A stretch of DNA of 64,000 nucleotides from LLD-282 sp964395835 (GCA_964395835.1 CAYNBJ010000002.1:140473-204472); one strand, 5' to 3'. Shown: positions 43,819 through 52,739, numbered from the stretch's first letter. The notes: generated by a model not told the origin, from the sequence alone. Numbers and translations: made by a program.

Positions 43819-45236
43819 TCAGCCTCCCGATCAAGAGCTAAGAGAAAATCTGTGAGTAATGGAAGGGGCCTGCCAGTGGAGCCTCTCTTGTGACCCTGAA
43901 ATATACACGCAGTTCCAGCTACATCCAGATGTGCCCATCGAAAATTTTTTGCAAATCTTTTCAAAAAACACCCCGCAGTGATTGCACCGGAATATTGTCC
44001 GCCAATATTCGCCATATCTGCAACAGGAGATCTGAGCTCTTCATCATACTCATCCCATAAAGGTAAAGGCCAGACTTTATCAGAAGAGCGTTCAGAAGCA
44101 TCTAAAAGCAAATCCATCAATTCTTTATCATTACCCATAAGTCCTGATGCAACAGTCCCAAATGTTGCAACGCACGATCCAGTTAAGGTTGCAATATCAA
44201 TCACAAATTTAGGATTAAACCGTTCAGCGTAAGTCATCGCATCGCAAAGAATTAATCTCCCTTCTGCATCCGTATTGAGAATCTCGATGCTTTGCCCAGA
44301 CATTGAAATCACAATATCATCAGGCTTGTTGGCATCTCCTCCAGGAATGTTTTCACAGGTTGGAATTAATCCTATGATTGGATGTGATAGCTTTGCCTCT
44401 GCTACAAACTGCATCAAACCCAAGACTGAAGCTGCACCAGACATATCAAATTTCATTCCCATCATGCTCGATGCAGGTTTCAGAGAGTGTCCACCTGTAT
44501 CATAAGTAATACCCTTCCCTATAAATATAATAGGATCTACTCCTTTTTTTGTACCTGCATATCGAATAGAAATAAATTTAGGCTCTTGTGCCGATCCCTT
44601 CGAAACAGATAAGAAAGAATTCATTTTTAGAGCTTTGATTTCTTTTAACCCTAGAACAGAAACTTCTAAATTTGAATTTATCTTGCCAAGTTCAATCGCT
44701 TCTTTTGCTAAAAACGATGGGGTACAAATATTAGGCGGTGTTTCAGCCAATGTTCTCGTGATATGTATGGCGTTTGAAATATACTCGCCAATTTGAATAT
44801 ATCTAGCCAATAAACGATCATGACCAAATATCATGATTTCTTTCAAATGTCGTTTTTTAGGATCTGAAAGAAAATCTTCGTAACGAAATAAGGCATTTCT
44901 TATATGAATGACAAAAGATGTAGCTTTTTCCGACATCCCATGATAAATCCATAATGTTTTAGATATTTTTTTGTTTTCAAGAAACTCTAGAATAGCTTGA
45001 ATTTTTTTGTGGTAATCATGACGCTCACTCGAAAAGTTTTCAAGCACAATGCATAGTCCGCTTTCAAGACACTCAATCGGATTCCAAGAGTTCTGATCTG
45101 GAAGATGCTGATCTTTTATTTTTTTTAATAAAGGGATTTTTTCCTTCCATAAAGCCATTTCAGTGCTTTTTATGACAATAGCCTGGTATTTTAAATCTTT
45201 TAGAGAATCTATTGCTTTTATTTTCATCGTTTTCAT
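43815..45236 (-). CDS. pepA: leucyl aminopeptidase (M17), PepA
   Basis: The product has 473 residues. It is a dimetal cytosolic aminopeptidase that trims N-terminal residues from peptides. The M17 motifs are complete: GKGITYDTGGHSLKP (about 238-252) with the metal-binding Lys and Asp, DMSGAASVLG, and the signature NTDAEGRL (about 318-325). In several Gammaproteobacteria PepA also binds DNA as an accessory factor; that cannot be judged here. It leads pepA-lptF-lptG-rlmI. In E. coli pepA and lptF are adjacent but divergent, so the same-strand overlapping arrangement here differs. Confidence 0.95.
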   Translation of the reverse strand: MKTMKIKAIDSLKDLKYQAIVIKSTEMALWKEKIPLLKKIKDQHLPDQNSWNPIECLESGLCIVLENFSSERHDYHKKIQAILEFLENKKISKTLWIYHGMSEKATSFVIHIRNALFRYEDFLSDPKKRHLKEIMIFGHDRLLARYIQIGEYISNAIHITRTLAETPPNICTPSFLAKEAIELGKINSNLEVSVLGLKEIKALKMNSFLSVSKGSAQEPKFISIRYAGTKKGVDPIIFIGKGITYDTGGHSLKPASSMMGMKFDMSGAASVLGLMQFVAEAKLSHPIIGLIPTCENIPGGDANKPDDIVISMSGQSIEILNTDAEGRLILCDAMTYAERFNPKFVIDIATLTGSCVATFGTVASGLMGNDKELMDLLLDASERSSDKVWPLPLWDEYDEELRSPVADMANIGGQYSGAITAGCFLKRFAKNFRWAHLDVAGTACIFQGHKRGSTGRPLPLLTDFLLALDREAE

Positions 45237-45482
45237 ATCCTTTTAGCCAAAACTCTGAGTTGTTCGAGTTATTATAAAATAAAAGATTTATATAAAATTT
45301 TATAGCTCATTTCAAAACTGGCTTTTTGTTTCAATATCTTCTAATATGGTAGAGTCATTTTTGTAATTTGATTTTTGTAGGCATCTCAAAGCAGACCTCT
45401 TTTATTCATTTTATACTGTGATACGCCAAGTTGTTTAAACCACAACTTTCATTTTAGGTCATTTATTTTTCAGGTAATTTTC

Positions 45483-45812
45483 ATGACAAAACCACAGTTT
45501 AAGGTTCATATCGGAAACATTTCTTATAGAACCACCAAAGAAACTCTTGAACAAGCATTTATTGATTGTGGCATCATTCTTGATGTCTCTTTCCCTTTAG
45601 ATAAACAAACAGGAAAGCCAAGAGGTTTTGCTTTTATCAATTTTGAAGATGCTTCTGCATTAAAATTAGCTTTACAAAAAGATGGATACAAGCTTGACGG
45701 CCGTCCTTTAAGAATTAGTGAAGCCCGTCCTTTTGAGCCAAGACAGCCATCTTCATATTCTGGAAGCCGTTCTTTTGATCGCTCTTCTGTCGCTGAAGAA
45801 GAAGAAATCTAA
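45483..45812 (+). CDS. RNA-binding protein with one RRM domain
   Basis: The product has 109 residues. A single RNA recognition motif spans about 6-84, with RNP2 VHIGNI (8-13) and RNP1 KPRGFAFINF (45-54). The tail of about 25 residues is rich in Ser/Arg and ends in a run of Glu. Small bacterial RRM proteins of this kind occur in cyanobacteria and some Proteobacteria and are often cold-induced; their RNA targets are mostly unknown. It stands as a single gene with a 245-bp upstream region and a strong terminator at 45849-45884, so it is probably well expressed. Confidence 0.9.
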   Translation: MTKPQFKVHIGNISYRTTKETLEQAFIDCGIILDVSFPLDKQTGKPRGFAFINFEDASALKLALQKDGYKLDGRPLRISEARPFEPRQPSSYSGSRSFDRSSVAEEEEI

Positions 45813-45848
45813 TTAAAAACATTATTTTTTGTTTTTAATGAACATCGA

Positions 45849-45884
45849 GACCGCTGTTTTTATAAAACAGCGGTCTTTTTTATT
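45849..45884. terminator. strong Rho-independent terminator after the RRM gene
   Basis: A perfect 12-bp stem (GACCGCTGTTTT / AAAACAGCGGTC) with a 3-base loop is followed by a run of T's on the plus strand. It lies at the junction with the convergent small gene ending at 45880. Confidence 0.93.
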
Positions 45885-46080
45885 CTTTTAAAGTCAGGCT
45901 ATTCTGCCTCGCAAGAGGTACATATGGTTTTATTGTAGAGTGATCTGCATATGTATCAACGCTAATATTCGCATTTTTTCTCTGAATATTGTCAACGATA
46001 TCTCGTTCAAAAGGTTTTGAATTAAAAAAACACATAATCTTTCTGACAAAATATGAAAGTTGAGATAAGAAAAATGTCAT
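45880..46080 (-). CDS. small hypothetical protein
   Basis: The product has 66 residues. The N-terminus is hydrophobic and aromatic (MTFFLSQLSYFVRKIMCFF), followed by a polar C-terminal part (NANISVDTYADHSTIKPYV). It starts 15 bp after the gene at 46096-46287 on the same strand, which suggests one transcript. No ribosome-binding site is obvious, so translation may depend on coupling. Its stop lies inside the T-tract of the terminator of the convergent RRM gene. I do not recognise the family. Confidence 0.5.
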   Translation of the reverse strand: MTFFLSQLSYFVRKIMCFFNSKPFERDIVDNIQRKNANISVDTYADHSTIKPYVPLARQNSLTLKE

Positions 46081-46095
46081 AACAATATTACGGTC

Positions 46096-46287
46096 TTAAT
46101 AATGGCGATGCGGTTTGAAACCGCCGCTATCTAAAGGTACATTTTGCGCATTAATGCTATTGAACAGCTCGATTGCTGTGCGGCGAGTTCTTCGTCGCCA
46201 ACTAATATCGTTGTTTTTTTGTATGTTTTCCTTTAGTGAATCTGGATTTTTGGGGGCTACCTCTAACGCTTCTGATGAAAAAAACAT
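46096..46287 (-). CDS. small hypothetical protein with basic centre
   Basis: The product has 63 residues. A strong ribosome-binding site (AAGGAG, 7 bp before the ATG) supports the start. An acidic/polar N-terminal half is followed by an Arg-rich patch (SWRRRTRRTA, about 29-38) and the end GGFKPHRHY. There is no membrane segment. With the following 66-residue gene it forms a compact two-gene unit between the RRM and VTT genes. Small size and basic patch could fit a nucleic-acid-binding or exported peptide, but there is no direct evidence. Confidence 0.62.
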   Translation of the reverse strand: MFFSSEALEVAPKNPDSLKENIQKNNDISWRRRTRRTAIELFNSINAQNVPLDSGGFKPHRHY

Positions 46288-46445
46288 ATGCGCTCTCCTT
46301 AATTATGAAAAAACATCGAATATCACTTTTTTAACTGAATAAAAAATCGCTCAAATTTATAAGCTATTTTTAAACTCAGCCAAATCAAGCATTGCTTGCC
46401 ATATTTGAAACTTATACCAAATTATCGCCCGTTTATTAAATTTCT

Positions 46446-47003
46446 TTAGAGCAGCGTTTCTGTTATCTGTTTTTTTTGTGACTCCAGAGGCTGCGTATAA
46501 TCTCTATCTATATTATTTTTGTTTCTCAAAAAAATTAAATTTAATGCATATCTGAGCGTTCTCCCCCCAGCAACACCGCTAATAAAATAAAAAAAATGAA
46601 ATCGTGTTAGGCCGCATGTCCACGTAATGACCTTTAGAGGGAAAGGTGTGAAGCTTCCAAGAAACGGAAGAAAAAACCCATAATGTAAAAGATGGGTTTT
46701 TCCTTGAGCGTAGAGTGAAAGTATGAATTCGCCACTATATGTTAAGAGAATCTGACCTGCAAAATATGCCGTGCTGTAAGCAAAAATAGCCCCAAGTGTA
46801 TTAGCTACTAGTGCTAATACAATAATTTTTAAGGCCCGATCTTTTTGCGCTAAAATGATCGGCGTTAAAATGAGTTCTGGAATCATAGGTAAAAAAATAG
46901 GTTCAATAAAACAAATCATCATCATCAACCCAATAGCTTTTTTGGTTTTTGCTATGAGACTCATTCGTGTCTTGATGTGATGAAACCAGCTATAATCAGC
47001 CAT
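46446..47003 (-). CDS. VTT/DedA-like membrane protein (YqaA type)
   Basis: The product has 185 residues and about four membrane helices. The segments PMIPELILTPIIL, NTLGAIFAYSTAYFAG and PFPLKVITWTCGLTRF (about 118-133) match the VTT (SNARE-associated/DedA) pattern, close to the YqaA branch. Related proteins are thought to move lipids across the inner membrane or support envelope stress resistance. It is transcribed away from sdhE, with a 68-bp shared promoter region. Confidence 0.75.
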   Translation of the reverse strand: MADYSWFHHIKTRMSLIAKTKKAIGLMMMICFIEPIFLPMIPELILTPIILAQKDRALKIIVLALVANTLGAIFAYSTAYFAGQILLTYSGEFILSLYAQGKTHLLHYGFFLPFLGSFTPFPLKVITWTCGLTRFHFFYFISGVAGGRTLRYALNLIFLRNKNNIDRDYTQPLESQKKQITETLL

Positions 47004-47071
47004 AAATGCGTTGCTCTCTATTTTTGTTATACATAAAGGACATATGTAATTATATCACCTAAGGAAAGATC

Positions 47072-47344
47072 ATGAAAGAATGGGTTATTTTTCAATCAAG
47101 AAGAGGAATGAAAGAACTTGATTTAATTTTAGAATGGTTTGCACATAGAGTGTATGAACGCCTGGAAAAGAAATCACAGATCTTATATCATGACTTTTTA
47201 CAAGAAAGTGATGGCGATATATGGGACTGGTTTTTTCAGTTACGGCCAGCACCTGAAAAGTATCGCATTTTTTTGCATATTCTGCGGGAACATTTTTGCC
47301 CTCAGCACAAGTCTATTTTGGAGTTCTTTGATGATAAAATATAA
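47072..47344 (+). CDS. sdhE: FAD assembly factor SdhE
   Basis: The product has 90 residues. SdhE helps attach FAD covalently to the flavoprotein subunits of succinate dehydrogenase and fumarate reductase. The essential RGxxE motif is present (R11-G-M-K-E15) in the conserved setting SRRGMKELDLIL, followed by the W-D-W-F segment typical of the family. It overlaps the transporter gene start by 14 bp. The sdh genes themselves are not in this window. Confidence 0.92.
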   Translation: MKEWVIFQSRRGMKELDLILEWFAHRVYERLEKKSQILYHDFLQESDGDIWDWFFQLRPAPEKYRIFLHILREHFCPQHKSILEFFDDKI

Positions 47345-48533
47345 TACAGCTTCGGCATTTATCTGCTCGATCGTCCTAGCTCTTTTTTTGCGTATCTTAG
47401 CACCTATGAGTATTGAGATTATTATTCCTTATTGCTCTTTTTTCGGGCAAGTGTTTTTACAATCTTTAATGATGGTGGTGGCGCCACTAGTGTTGGTATC
47501 GATTTTTTTGGGTGCTTTAAGAATTACATTACGCCCTGATGCCACAACATTTGCACCCAAAATGCTCGGTGTCTTTTTTTTCAATTCATTTTTTAGCGCT
47601 CTTATTGGTGCTATTTCTTTTGTCATTTATTTACCTTTTCTCATATCTCAAGAAAGCAGTTTTGCTGTAACAAGCCCTTCCAATCCTATTTTCACGCTTT
47701 TTCTTAGGCTGTTCCCTAAAAATATTTTTAAAGCTTTGGCTGATCTAGATATGATTGGTTTAATCGTTTTTTTCTCTTTTTTGGGTATTTGCACTGCCTT
47801 AACTTTGAAAAAAGAATTTTTCGATCTCCAAGATCGAGTGATACAGGGGGCAGAATTTTTATCAACTGTTTTATTTAAAATGGTGCGTGTATTAATTTTG
47901 GCGTTACCGTTAGGTGTTTTTTTCATTGTTCTCGAAACATTTTTAAAATTCAATGTCGATTCTATGAAAAAAATAACTCTTTTTCTCTCTATGTTCGGTA
48001 CTGGTGTCGTTATATATATCACTGCTGCATTAGCAGTCATCACTATCGTCTTAAAACAAAACCCTTTCTCTTTTTTGAAAAAAAGTATGGAACCATTGCT
48101 TTTAGCATTCTCCTCAAGCTCCTCTGCTGTAACTTTACCTGTAGCGATTGATACTTTAGATAAAAAATTTGGTATTGAACCCTCTCTCATACGCTTTGTA
48201 ATGCCCATGGGAATCACAATGAATATGGCAGGCACAACTCTTTTTGTTACAATCGCATCGTTGTACATACTCTCTTTATGTACAGCATGTTTTGATTTTT
48301 CTCTTTCTATTGCTGCTGTCATATTATCTTGGATGGTTTGTCTGGGTACAGCTGGGGTGCCTTCTGGGTGTCTGGTGGCTTTAATGGTCGTATTATCGTC
48401 ACTCGGTGTGAGTACAGACGAGGTTGCGCTTCTTGTTGGTATTGATAGATTTTTAGACATGATCAGAACGACGTTAAATATTTTTGGCAATCTGATTGCC
48501 ACTCAAGCCATTTATCAATTTTCTAAAAAATAG
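47331..48533 (+). CDS. sodium:dicarboxylate/amino-acid symporter (DAACS family)
   Basis: The product has 400 residues. ATG 47331 (MIKYNTASAF) is chosen because the frame upstream lies within sdhE. About eight hydrophobic helices are visible. The serine-rich hairpin LLAFSSSSSAVTLPVAIDTL (about 259-278) and the MPMGITMNMAGTTLF helix (about 294-308) are family signatures for substrate and Na+ binding. Relatives such as GltP and DctA take up glutamate, aspartate or C4-dicarboxylates; the exact substrate cannot be assigned. For an intracellular bacterium, host glutamate is a plausible carbon source (inference). Confidence 0.9.
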   Translation: MIKYNTASAFICSIVLALFLRILAPMSIEIIIPYCSFFGQVFLQSLMMVVAPLVLVSIFLGALRITLRPDATTFAPKMLGVFFFNSFFSALIGAISFVIYLPFLISQESSFAVTSPSNPIFTLFLRLFPKNIFKALADLDMIGLIVFFSFLGICTALTLKKEFFDLQDRVIQGAEFLSTVLFKMVRVLILALPLGVFFIVLETFLKFNVDSMKKITLFLSMFGTGVVIYITAALAVITIVLKQNPFSFLKKSMEPLLLAFSSSSSAVTLPVAIDTLDKKFGIEPSLIRFVMPMGITMNMAGTTLFVTIASLYILSLCTACFDFSLSIAAVILSWMVCLGTAGVPSGCLVALMVVLSSLGVSTDEVALLVGIDRFLDMIRTTLNIFGNLIATQAIYQFSKK

Positions 48534-48581
48534 TGATCAAAAAATATGCCATAATAGAAAAAAAACAGCCTAAGAATACAA

Positions 48582-49859
48582 TTGATTTTATTTTCCTCTC
48601 GAATAGAGCTTTCTTTCTGGGTGGCTCTTTTTTGTTATGGTGTGCATATATGTGCTTTTAATTGGTGGGATGATTTCTTTGACACACTAAATCATACAGA
48701 TCAATCGTATGTCATGTCTCAAATTTGGGTTCAAAATCCTCAAAATTCTGAGCCTTGGTTAAACTGTATCGGTGGAAAAAAAGACATTTTTTTAAAATGG
48801 AAAATTTTTATTGAAAGGTGGTTATACGAAACACGGAGACATGTCAAATCACCTGTTAAGTTCATTTTAATAGGTGATGCCCAAACATTTGCTTATCACA
48901 ACGATTTATTTAAAGTATGGACACAGAGGTATCCCAACGCTTTCGAGTTTGTTTTTTACACAGACGTCATTAAAAATATTACCGCTGATGTATATTCGTT
49001 GGTTCAAGAGCAATGCACACACGGAATACCTGCTGCATGCAGTGATTTTATTCGGATCGCATCTATAGATCATTTTAATAGCGATTTTTTAGTTTATATG
49101 GACATCGACACCTTTGTGCACCGACTAGAAAATGCAAAAAACATTTATCTTCCTCGTTCCCCTCTCTCAGAAAATAGCGCTATTTCAATGGGTGTGGGAG
49201 CAGTAACCCGTCCGGGAATTTATCACGGTGTTTTATATGAAAAAGGCTCAGGTATCGATGGCAATAGTCTTCGCATGAATAATGATTTCTTGATTTCTGC
49301 GAAAAGTGATGCTGCTTTAAAAGCAGCCATTATGAGAATGGCAGAATCAAGATTAGCTGATTCTGCTGATTTGGTACATCTGATATCGATGAGAAGTTCA
49401 ATTCATTCTGTGCAGCAATATATTTTTTATCAGAATCAAAGATTAGATCTTGCTAAAAAAAATATAAATCAAAACTTCCTTTATGTGCCTTTTATTATTT
49501 TCTCTACTGGGCCTGGGTTTTGGAAAGATTTATATATGAGCGGGTGGTCAAAAGCTTATCCCTCAATAGATATTTATTCTACAGGGGAATGGATGGATAA
49601 AGGAACAGTCTCTCAACAAGCATCCATAAAAGAATTTCTATCTTGTGGGATTGATGAAAACCGCGTTGATATCATCACCAATGTCATGATCTTAATAGAT
49701 GATTATTTTTATTATATTTCAAAAAATGCGATTGTTGCCAGATATATTGAAGAATCGCTTCGAGAATCTTTTTCTGCACTCAACCATAAAGAAAAAGAAT
49801 ATTTAGATCATTTTTTCCATTTTCATTTTTCGAAAATCCAAGAGATTTGCCATGTATAG
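48582..49859 (+). CDS. DXD-motif glycosyltransferase, putative secreted or anchored effector
   Basis: The product has 425 residues from a TTG start at 48582; no ATG gives a better N-terminus. A hydrophobic segment (about 10-26) could be a signal or anchor. The glycosyltransferase core shows ILIGDAQTF, then ACSDFIRIASIDHFNSDFLV (152-171) followed by the DXD motif D174-I-D176. This arrangement is known from the 'sugar-binding region containing DXD' family, which includes large clostridial toxin domains and Legionella effectors. The sugar donor and target are unknown. It overlaps the next gene by 8 bp. Confidence 0.75.
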   Translation: MILFSSRIELSFWVALFCYGVHICAFNWWDDFFDTLNHTDQSYVMSQIWVQNPQNSEPWLNCIGGKKDIFLKWKIFIERWLYETRRHVKSPVKFILIGDAQTFAYHNDLFKVWTQRYPNAFEFVFYTDVIKNITADVYSLVQEQCTHGIPAACSDFIRIASIDHFNSDFLVYMDIDTFVHRLENAKNIYLPRSPLSENSAISMGVGAVTRPGIYHGVLYEKGSGIDGNSLRMNNDFLISAKSDAALKAAIMRMAESRLADSADLVHLISMRSSIHSVQQYIFYQNQRLDLAKKNINQNFLYVPFIIFSTGPGFWKDLYMSGWSKAYPSIDIYSTGEWMDKGTVSQQASIKEFLSCGIDENRVDIITNVMILIDDYFYYISKNAIVARYIEESLRESFSALNHKEKEYLDHFFHFHFSKIQEICHV

Positions 49860-50850
49860 AAAATCCCATAAACAAATACAGATTTTTTTGCTTAAATTCT
49901 CTTTATTTATTGTTACAACCCTCTTACTAAAATCAATATTATCGAAAGAGCATAAAAAAACCCAGAGGAACGATATCGTTATTACAGTCCTGCTCCCACC
50001 ACACGAAAAACTCAATAAAGACATCATAGAAATCCTCAATTCATTACCCTATCAGTGGATAGAAAAAGAGGAATTAGATAATTCAGGTTTGTATCAAACA
50101 GCTCTCAATTCACACATTTATACCGGTTGTTATAAATGTGTCGCTATCATAAAGAATCAGTGGTTTCATCAAGCATTAAATTGCACTCAAAAAGATCGCC
50201 CTGCAGCACTCAATGATATAAAGATCTTTTTAACCGAGCTTGGCTACTTGTCGGATAGCATGTATTTTCTTGGAAACATGAGTTCTGGGTTTTTAGAGGT
50301 TTCTTCGGATCTTGTAATCTCTATTAATGCTTCTAAAGAGATGCAAAACCTGTACTCTATTTTCGAAGATAATTTAAATTTTAGAGAGACTATTGTTGAG
50401 AAAGATTTATTCGTAAAAATTAAGAAGAATGTTGGAAAGTTTTCGCCGGAAATTTTGGGTTTTTATAAAAAATACAGCGATATTCCTTTATTACGCGACC
50501 AATTGCAGTCTTATTTGTTCGGAGAACTTCTTTTGCAAAAGGTGCTCTGGGAAGGAAAAGCTAAATTTATTCATGTTCCTTGGTCTTTAAATAGCATCTT
50601 TGATAAAAGCCATATGAATGAACATCTCTCTCTTCAGCGGCTTTCTTTTTTCTTTCCGCATGATTATGATTTGGAAAAAATCTGTACTTTTTGTTTTTAC
50701 GCAGATCTTTATCAGTGTCAAAAGGAAAATAACTATTTAAAACAACAGGCTATGTTTTTCTTACACCAGCTAAATCATGAGCAACAACGAATTTTGATTG
50801 AATATTTTCCTAGAAGCATATCTTATCTTTATCAAGATTTAATGGATTAA
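49852..50850 (+). CDS. hypothetical protein coupled to the glycosyltransferase
   Basis: The product has 332 residues and I do not recognise it. A basic N-terminus and one hydrophobic helix (IFLLKFSLFIVTTLLLKSIL, about 10-29) predict a membrane-anchored or exported protein. The remainder is mixed alpha/beta with a segment FLGNMSSGFLEVSSDLVISI (about 144-163) and a C-terminal helical part. The 8-bp overlap with the glycosyltransferase gene indicates joint expression, perhaps as a partner or a second diverged glycosyltransferase without a visible DXD motif. Confidence 0.7.
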   Translation: MYRKSHKQIQIFLLKFSLFIVTTLLLKSILSKEHKKTQRNDIVITVLLPPHEKLNKDIIEILNSLPYQWIEKEELDNSGLYQTALNSHIYTGCYKCVAIIKNQWFHQALNCTQKDRPAALNDIKIFLTELGYLSDSMYFLGNMSSGFLEVSSDLVISINASKEMQNLYSIFEDNLNFRETIVEKDLFVKIKKNVGKFSPEILGFYKKYSDIPLLRDQLQSYLFGELLLQKVLWEGKAKFIHVPWSLNSIFDKSHMNEHLSLQRLSFFFPHDYDLEKICTFCFYADLYQCQKENNYLKQQAMFFLHQLNHEQQRILIEYFPRSISYLYQDLMD

Positions 50851-50915
50851 ATTTTTGGATTGGCATGGTTTTTGTATTTTGAAAGAGCATGCTGTCTTAA
50901 AAATGCTTTTTCCAT

Positions 50916-51641
50916 ATGAATACATATTCCATTCTTTCATCAGATTATCTTCATCATATTCAAAAAGGTGCTTCTTTAGTAAAAAAAATATCACATAATA
51001 TGATTTCTAAAATGCCTAGGCATGTATCTATTGATGATATTATGCAATCGGGCTATATAGGTCTTTTAGAAGCTGCTTCGCAATATTCTTTTGAAAAAGG
51101 GGCCTCGTTTGCAACGTACGCTTCTATTAGAATAAAGGGAGCAATTATTGATGAAATTAGAAAAGGAGATTGGACCCCAAGAGCCGTACATCGTCAATCC
51201 AGGCTTCTGATGCAAAGTATAGCAGCATTAGAGAAAAAAAATCACAGTTCTCGGTTCTCTTTGCAAGAACTGGCGCAGGAAATGCAGATTTCGTATGATG
51301 AGGTTGCGCAGATGATTCATGATTATGAAGCTAAATATATAGTCTCTTACGATGCACCATCAGCTTGCGATGCAATTTCTTTGCATGAAATCATTCCTGC
51401 TAAATCAAACCCAATTGATGATGTAATCAAGCAAGAAGAACAATGGTTATTGCAAAGCGCTTTAGAAAGCCTGAAAGAGCGAGAAAGAATAGTCATTGTT
51501 TTATATTATCAAAATAACTACAATCTGAAGCAAATCGGCGATTTGCTTCAGATTGGTGAATCTAGGGTGTCTCAAATGCTTCAATTGAGCTTAAAAAAAA
51601 TCCGCATTTTTATTGCTAAAATGTCGCAATCCAATCAGTGA
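50916..51641 (+). CDS. fliA: RNA polymerase sigma factor, FliA/sigma-28 type
   Basis: The product has 241 residues. Region 2 carries the core-binding and promoter-melting block IDDIMQSGYIGLLEAA ... FATYASIRIKGAIIDEIRKGDW (about 38-89). Region 3 begins with TPRAVHRQSR. Region 4 is a clear helix-turn-helix (NLKQIGDLLQIGESRVSQML, about 207-226). YASIRI.GAI.DEIR.GDW.PR.VHR is characteristic of FliA/WhiG sigma factors. No flagellar gene is in the window, so it may control flagella elsewhere or have been reused. Its 3' end overlaps the convergent rhomboid gene by 26 bp. Confidence 0.92.
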   Translation: MNTYSILSSDYLHHIQKGASLVKKISHNMISKMPRHVSIDDIMQSGYIGLLEAASQYSFEKGASFATYASIRIKGAIIDEIRKGDWTPRAVHRQSRLLMQSIAALEKKNHSSRFSLQELAQEMQISYDEVAQMIHDYEAKYIVSYDAPSACDAISLHEIIPAKSNPIDDVIKQEEQWLLQSALESLKERERIVIVLYYQNNYNLKQIGDLLQIGESRVSQMLQLSLKKIRIFIAKMSQSNQ

Positions 51642-52236
51642 TATTCCAATAAGCTAACAGGGATATATCCAAATAATAGGGGTGCTTGGCTACAAAAACA
51701 CCACTTAATAAACCAAACAGATGGCTCTCCCAAGAAGTCCCATCTGTTGTTGGAATCACACCAAGAATAATGGTTCCAAAATACAAAAGAATAAAAAACA
51801 CTATAAAAAATGAAAAAATAGAAGGGTCATGAAAGGCCCAATAGACGATCCATGAAAAAAGACCGCTAATCATAGAAGATGCCCCGATGTGAAAAGCCTT
51901 TCTACCAAAACACCACGTGAGAATGCCACTCAAAAAGCATAATAACATCGAAAGAGCTATGGCTTTTTCCGGACCTAAAAGAAAAATAATGATCATTTCC
52001 ATGCAAAAAAATGCCATGGCATTGCTCATATAATGAGTCAATGATCCATGTAAAAAAGGAGCAAAAAAAATACCAATTAATCCAAAAAAGCTTCTCGGAT
52101 AAATCCCCAAAAAATTCAAAATATTTCTAAAAAATATCCAATTTGCGATATTGCAGCCAAGAACTATAGCTAAAAACAAAAACAAAAAATTTGTATAGTT
52201 ATCAGCCTGTTCAAAGAAATATATAAAATCGTTCAC
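51616..52236 (-). CDS. rhomboid family intramembrane serine protease
   Basis: The product has 206 residues and about six membrane helices. Catalytic residues expected in the family are present: S120 in GASS (motif GxSx) and H172 in SWESHLFG, with H68 and N72 of the HxxxN motif (HGSLTHYMSN) forming the oxyanion site. Rhomboids cleave membrane proteins within the bilayer; the substrate here is unknown. The 3' end overlaps fliA on the other strand. Its start overlaps the upstream DUF3429-like gene by 4 bp. Confidence 0.9.
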   Translation of the reverse strand: MNDFIYFFEQADNYTNFLFLFLAIVLGCNIANWIFFRNILNFLGIYPRSFFGLIGIFFAPFLHGSLTHYMSNAMAFFCMEMIIIFLLGPEKAIALSMLLCFLSGILTWCFGRKAFHIGASSMISGLFSWIVYWAFHDPSIFSFFIVFFILLYFGTIILGVIPTTDGTSWESHLFGLLSGVFVAKHPYYLDISLLAYWNITDWIATF

Positions 52237-52643
52237 AATGGTAATATGCGTGTTAAAAAATAAAGAGTCATTAATGTACTCATGATTCTTGCAAGCTTTA
52301 CGTGAGGAGAAATAAAATATGTCACTTCAGGCTGAAAATCCCAATAAATCTGTAAAGATAGTACTGCTGTTAAAATATAAGATGCACCCTTGTAATCTTT
52401 TAAAAATGCAACATACATTGCCCAAAGAGTGAGGCAACTAAATGCTGCTGTCACATAAACAGTTTTTCTTTCTAAGCTTTGCATCGAAAGATTCCAGTGA
52501 TACCCACAAATCCAATTAATCACATTCGCAATATAGCAAATTGTTAAAAATTTTACAGTGTCACTCAAAACAACACCGAAAAAAGATAAAAGCACCCCTA
52601 TGAGAAAAGGAATGTTCGCACAATAAATCATGAATAGATGCAT
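52233..52643 (-). CDS. small membrane protein, DUF3429-like
   Basis: The product has 136 residues and about four membrane helices. The N-terminal IPFLIGVLLSF and the motif YIANVINWICGYHWN (about 37-51) resemble DUF3429, a family of unknown function often containing 'YhA.I.SFLGG.HWG'. It overlaps the rhomboid gene by ATGA and therefore belongs to a two-gene unit. The assignment is by pattern recognition and moderately sure. Confidence 0.65.
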   Translation of the reverse strand: MHLFMIYCANIPFLIGVLLSFFGVVLSDTVKFLTICYIANVINWICGYHWNLSMQSLERKTVYVTAAFSCLTLWAMYVAFLKDYKGASYILTAVLSLQIYWDFQPEVTYFISPHVKLARIMSTLMTLYFLTRILPL

Positions 52644-52739
52644 ATTTTTAAATTGTTGAAATAATCTATTTTAATTTTATATTAAAAAGATTTATTATTG
52701 CAGCTAAATTGTACATGCAAATGCACGCTTTGTTAAAAT

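Noticed and set aside
47648..48502. Long minus-strand ORF of 284 codons
   Set aside because: It is the antisense shadow of the DAACS transporter, whose motifs are clear on the plus strand.
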